From positions 55,035 to 119,034 of the forward strand of contig NZ_CAJHCP010000017.1 of assembly GCF_904848625.1 (NCBI RefSeq): DNA of 64,000 nucleotides. The letters run 5' to 3'. Each line of letters opens with the position of its first letter. The stretch's first letter is position 1. Shown here one piece after another: positions 60,737 through 64,000 of this stretch. Made by a program: the position numbers and the translations under genes. The notes beneath the pieces are model-generated. The model saw only the letters and a program-made list of their open reading frames with translations, had not been told where the DNA came from and did no database searches. This stretch comes from Paraburkholderia metrosideri. GTDB taxonomy: Bacteria; Pseudomonadota; Gammaproteobacteria; Burkholderiales; Burkholderiaceae.

Positions 60737-61917
60737 GCTGCCTTCGCTCCGATTTGCTGCAGGCCCGCTTCGAGCCGATCCAGATCCGCGTGCGAATGCG
60801 CGGCGGAAAGCGAGATTCGCAAACGCGAAGTACCGGTCGGTACGGTCGGCGGACGGATTGCCGGAACCCACAGTCCCGCGCGATCGAGCGTGGCCGCGAT
60901 GTCGAGCGTCGCGTCATTAGCGCCGATGATCAGCGGTTGCACGGCAGTGTGCGAATCGACGGGAAGCCACGGTGTGGCTTTCAGCATGGCCCGCGTGCGC
61001 TCGATCAATTGCTGAAGATGAGCACGTCGCGCATCGCCTTCGTCGCCACCGATGATGCGCAGACTCGCCGACACCGCATGCGCCGCAGCGGGCACCGACG
61101 CCGTCGTGAAGATGTACGGACGCGCGCGCTGCACCAGCCATTCGATCACGGTCTCATGCGCTGTGACAAACGCGCCCGAGACGCCCGCGGCCTTGCCGAG
61201 CGTGCCGATCGAAATAAGGTTCGGCGAACGCAGCGCGGCTTGCGCAATAGCGCCGCGTCCTTGCGGACCGAGCACGCCGAAGCCGTGCGCATCATCGACG
61301 ATCAGCCACGCGCCGTGCTGTTCCGCGAGTTCCAGCAGACGCGGCAGCGGTGCGATATCGCCGTCCATGCTGAACACGGTATCGGAGACGATCACTTTGA
61401 CTTCCGCGTCCGACGCTTCAAGCATGGCGCTCAACGCATCCACATCGCAGTGCGGATAGATCTGCACGTCGGCACGCGACAACCGCGCGCCGTCGATCAA
61501 CGACGCGTGATTCAACGAGTCGGAGAAGAGCGTCGTGCCGCGACCCGCGAGCGCAGTGAGCGTCGCCAGATTGGACATATAGCCGGTGCTGAAGTACAGC
61601 GCGCGCGGGTTGTCGATGAAGCCGCCGGTGAATTCCGCGAGATCGTCTTCAAGCTGCGCGTGCGCACGCGAGTGACCGCCGAGCAGATGCGAACCGCCGC
61701 TGCCTGCGCCGTAAAGCCGCGCGCCTTCGGCGATCGCTTCGATCAGTCGTGGATGCGCAGCGAGGCCGAGATAATCGTTACTCGCAAAGCCGATCATCTC
61801 GCGGCCGTCGACGCTCATGTGCGCGGCACAGGGTGTGTCGGCGGTGCGGCGGCGACGGCGCAGCCCACGTTCGTCGATCTCTTTTAGCCCCTGCGCCAGG
61901 GTGTCGAGCAGATGCAT
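60733..61917 (-). CDS. bioF: 8-amino-7-oxononanoate synthase
   Basis: This is a 394-residue PLP enzyme that condenses pimeloyl-ACP (or -CoA) with alanine. DDAHGFGVLG and the PLP lysine in GTLGKAAGVSG are present, and the length is typical. It overlaps bioD by 4 bases and shares one base with the bioA stop (TGATG), so the three are tightly coupled. Confidence 0.95.
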   Translation of the reverse strand: MHLLDTLAQGLKEIDERGLRRRRRTADTPCAAHMSVDGREMIGFASNDYLGLAAHPRLIEAIAEGARLYGAGSGGSHLLGGHSRAHAQLEDDLAEFTGGFIDNPRALYFSTGYMSNLATLTALAGRGTTLFSDSLNHASLIDGARLSRADVQIYPHCDVDALSAMLEASDAEVKVIVSDTVFSMDGDIAPLPRLLELAEQHGAWLIVDDAHGFGVLGPQGRGAIAQAALRSPNLISIGTLGKAAGVSGAFVTAHETVIEWLVQRARPYIFTTASVPAAAHAVSASLRIIGGDEGDARRAHLQQLIERTRAMLKATPWLPVDSHTAVQPLIIGANDATLDIAATLDRAGLWVPAIRPPTVPTGTSRLRISLSAAHSHADLDRLEAGLQQIGAKAA

Positions 61918-63305
61918 CAGCGAACCTCCGCGAGCGTGGCTTCAAAGGTTTCGCGCGTGCGTGAGGCGAGCAGCGCAAGTTCTTCGTCGTCGAGGATGTA
62001 AGGCGGCATCAGGTACACCGTGGTGCCGATCGGGCGTAGCAGCAGTTCGCGTTGCAGCGCGTTTTCGAAGAAGCGGCGCGAGAAAGTTTTCGCGTGCTGC
62101 GCGTCGTCGATCACCGCGTCGAACGCGAAGATCGTGCCGCACTGACGCAGATTGCGCACCTGCCGATGCTCGGCGAGCGGCGCGAGCGCGCTCTTCAACT
62201 GCGCGGATTTCTGCGCGTTGACCGCCAGCACGTTGTCACTCGCGAACAGGTCGAGCGTGGCAACGGCTGCGCGGCAAGCGAGCGGATTGCCGGTGTATGA
62301 GTGCGAATGCAGGAAGCCGCGAGCCGTGTCGTCGTGATAGAAGGCCGCGTAGATTTCGTCGCGCGACAACACGATCGACAGCGGCAGATAGCCGCCGCTA
62401 ATTCCCTTCGACAGACACAAAAAGTCCGGCCAGATGCCGGCTTGTTCGCAGGCGAAGAACGTGCCGGTGCGGCCGCAACCGACCGCGATCTCGTCGGCGA
62501 TCAGATGCACGCCGTACTGGTCGCACAGAGCGCGCAGGCCCGCGATGTACGACGTGTCGTGCATCGCCATGCCGGCCGCGCATTGCACGAGCGGCTCGAC
62601 GATCAGCGCCGCGATTTTCGCCGCGCGTGATTCGAATAGCGCGCGAACGTGATCGAGCGCGCGGCGTGCGACATCGGCGGCGGATTCACCGGGTTGCGCG
62701 AGGCGCGCGTCCGGCGATGCGCCGACGTGCGCGTGGCGGATCAATGGATCGTAGGCGTCCTTGAACAGTGCGACATCGGTGACGCCGAGCGCGCCGATGG
62801 TTTCGCCGTGGTAGCTGTTGGCGATGCAGACGAATTCCTGCTTGTCCGCGAAACCCTGGTTGCGCCACGAGTGGAAGCTCATCTTCAGCGCGATCTCGAC
62901 GGCGGATGCGCCATCCGATGCGAAGAACGCATGGCCGAGCGTATTGCCGGTCAGCGCGTGAAGACGTTCTGCGAGTTCGATGGCCGGTTCGTGCGTGCAG
63001 CCCGCGAGCATCGCGTGTTCGAGCGTGTCGAGCTGATCTTTCAGCGCCGCGTTGATGCGCGGGTTCGCGTGACCGAACAGGTTGACCCACCAGGAACTGA
63101 TGGCGTCCAGATAGCGGTGATTGGCGCGGTCGTAGAGCCACGCGCCTTGTCCACGCGCGACGGGGACGAGCGGTAGACGCTCGTGGTGCTTCATCTGGGT
63201 GCACGGGTGCCATACGGCACGCAGGCTGCGGGCGACCCAGTCTTCTGGGGCGACGGAGCGTGCTGGTTGTGCTGGTTTTGCTGCTTGTGCTGCTGAATTT
63301 TCCAA
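61917..63305 (-). CDS. bioA: Adenosylmethionine-8-amino-7-oxononanoate aminotransferase
   Basis: This is a 462-residue class-III aminotransferase that uses S-adenosylmethionine as amino donor in biotin synthesis. Signatures are SSWWVNLFGHANP, DEIAVGCGRTG and the PLP lysine in LCLSKGISGGYLPL. No ATG or GTG lies in frame upstream of the conserved part. TTG 63305 has GGAG six bases upstream and is the best start; TTG 63317 is the alternative but has no site. It is the first gene of the bioA-bioF-bioD-bioB operon, and its leader runs into the repeats at the right edge. I see no BirA-type operator. Confidence 0.92.
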   Translation of the reverse strand: MENSAAQAAKPAQPARSVAPEDWVARSLRAVWHPCTQMKHHERLPLVPVARGQGAWLYDRANHRYLDAISSWWVNLFGHANPRINAALKDQLDTLEHAMLAGCTHEPAIELAERLHALTGNTLGHAFFASDGASAVEIALKMSFHSWRNQGFADKQEFVCIANSYHGETIGALGVTDVALFKDAYDPLIRHAHVGASPDARLAQPGESAADVARRALDHVRALFESRAAKIAALIVEPLVQCAAGMAMHDTSYIAGLRALCDQYGVHLIADEIAVGCGRTGTFFACEQAGIWPDFLCLSKGISGGYLPLSIVLSRDEIYAAFYHDDTARGFLHSHSYTGNPLACRAAVATLDLFASDNVLAVNAQKSAQLKSALAPLAEHRQVRNLRQCGTIFAFDAVIDDAQHAKTFSRRFFENALQRELLLRPIGTTVYLMPPYILDDEELALLASRTRETFEATLAEVR

Positions 63306-63622
63306 AGGGTGCTCCAACGGTGCTTTTTTGCCGCTGCGCGGGGCTTTTTAGGGCCTTGTCAGGTGCGACGCGCTCGGGTTTTTGGGCGCTGCGCGCGGCT
63401 TTTGGCGGGCGTGCGGGGTCGAGATTAGCGGTTTATCGGGGGTTCTGCACTAGCTGTTGGATGCGCTGTTTGCCTTGCTGGGGCGGGGTTTGGCGATGTT
63501 TTGAGCAGGTGGGTTCAGTTCGGGAGGGAAGCTCGCTAATGGGCGGAGTTAGCGACGGCAAAGTAGTTGAGGGTGTGGGAGGGGAATGGGGGTGGGGTCG
63601 GGGTTTTTTGCCCGTTCCGGGT
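63306..63622. other. Upstream region of the biotin operon
   Basis: G- and T-rich on the plus strand, with no convincing gene and no recognisable operator. The promoter of the biotin operon must lie in this region or within the repeats to the right. Confidence 0.35.
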
Positions 63623-63760
63623 GGTTTGGGTGCGCTCCTCGGGTGTTGGCCTTTTCGTGCTTTCTTGTTGGGCTTATCTCGGGGTGGCTTCTTTGCTTGC
63701 TTGTGCTTGGTAGGTTTGGGGGTGTGCTTTGGGCGTTGGCCTTTCCTTGCTTTCACGGTG
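63623..63760. repeat. Imperfect direct repeat, period 90
   Basis: GGTTTGGG at 63623 and 63713, and TTGGCCTTT(T/C) at 63646 and 63736, both with the same 90-base offset, show two imperfect copies of about 48 bases. The minus-strand frame through it (KARKGQ repeated) is low-complexity and not a supported gene. Confidence 0.55.
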
Positions 63761-63780
63761 GTCTATTGGTGTTGCCCCTG

Positions 63781-64000
63781 TGCGGGGCGGCACTCACTTT
63801 CTTTGCCGCCGCAAAGAAAGTAAGCAAAGAAAGCGGGCTCACACCGCCAGCTCTTAAGTGGGTCCCCTGGCTTGGAGGGGGTAGTGGAACATCTGGAATC
63901 GGTGCTTCCGCACACTCCGCGTTCGTGACAAGGCAGTCATACTTCCCGCCTCGCACTTCGTGCTCGCCGGAAAGGGCGTTCTTTTTGCGGTGTGTGGGAG
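63781..64000. repeat. Dispersed Burkholderia-type hairpin repeat (partial)
   Basis: ACTTTCTTTGC and GCAAAGAAAGT form a perfect 11-bp hairpin (63796-63821), and GCAAAGAAAG is directly repeated at 63824-63833. The following segment up to the window edge belongs to the same element. I recognise this sequence as a common intergenic repeat in Burkholderia and relatives; its minus-strand frame (FFAAAKKVSAAPHRGN) is often misannotated as a protein. The right end is not in the window. Confidence 0.6.

Noticed and set aside
63306..63800. BirA-type operator of the biotin operon
   Set aside because: No palindrome resembling a biotin operator was found in the readable upstream sequence.
63260..63823. 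Plus-strand frame of 187 codons upstream of bioA
   Set aside because: Cys/Trp/Gly-rich composition and overlap with bioA and repeats indicate chance; no ribosome binding site.
63753..63956. Minus-strand frame FFAAAKKVSAAPHRGN
   Set aside because: It is a translation of the dispersed hairpin repeat, which is commonly misannotated.

Overview
The window reads as a chromosome segment of a high-GC betaproteobacterium of the Burkholderia/Paraburkholderia group. The main reasons are a bioA-bioF-bioD-bioB cluster, a Burkholderia-type Gram-negative porin, a fused indolepyruvate ferredoxin oxidoreductase, two methyl-accepting chemotaxis proteins, several cyclic-di-GMP enzymes, and a hairpin repeat at the right edge that I recognise from this group. 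The organism is inferred from gene content. No rRNA, tRNA or CRISPR array was found.

Bases 1 to about 18050 look like the end of an integrated element. From the left there is a cut-off gene, a 42-residue membrane protein overlapping a protein with two CxxC pairs separated by a glycine-rich segment, a DUF932 protein, a YqaJ-type exonuclease, a cysteine-rich protein that resembles phage recombination directionality factors, a membrane protein with a C-terminal helix-turn-helix, a small island protein and an XRE regulator. Several of these genes are preceded by a terminator-like hairpin. A YwqK/DUF4087 lipoprotein follows. Next comes a leftward defence-type block: a PLD-SNF2 helicase, an Eco57I-like DNA methylase, and a DUF262-HNH (GmrSD-like) nuclease. 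The stretch 17372-18089 is gene-poor and holds a doubled TGGGGGCA motif. It is the likely border of the element.

From about 18090 on the content is ordinary chromosome. Signalling genes are a chemoreceptor, a diguanylate cyclase, a second chemoreceptor, an EAL protein, and further right an EAL-CBS-GGDEF protein. Both chemoreceptors have sigma-28-like promoter elements. A TetR gene controls, by inference, a three-gene Rossmann oxidoreductase operon, and the two share an operator half. Transport genes are an NCS2 permease, a CPA1 Na+/H+ antiporter, a KirBac-type K+ channel, an SLC10A7-like symporter, a porin and a sulfate-binding protein.

Metabolic units are: the LacI / AGE-family isomerase / PfkB kinase operon, probably mannose to fructose to fructose-6-phosphate; a six-gene leftward cluster with HMG-CoA lyase, a 2-hydroxyacid dehydrogenase, a YbaK deacylase, a DUF1289 protein, a MaoC-like protein and a metallo-beta-lactamase-fold hydrolase; a fluoroacetate-dehalogenase-type hydrolase with all known catalytic residues; and the biotin operon, whose first gene appears to start with TTG. 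Repeats of note are a perfect 13-copy 9-bp tandem array at 46791-46907 and the dispersed repeat at the right edge.
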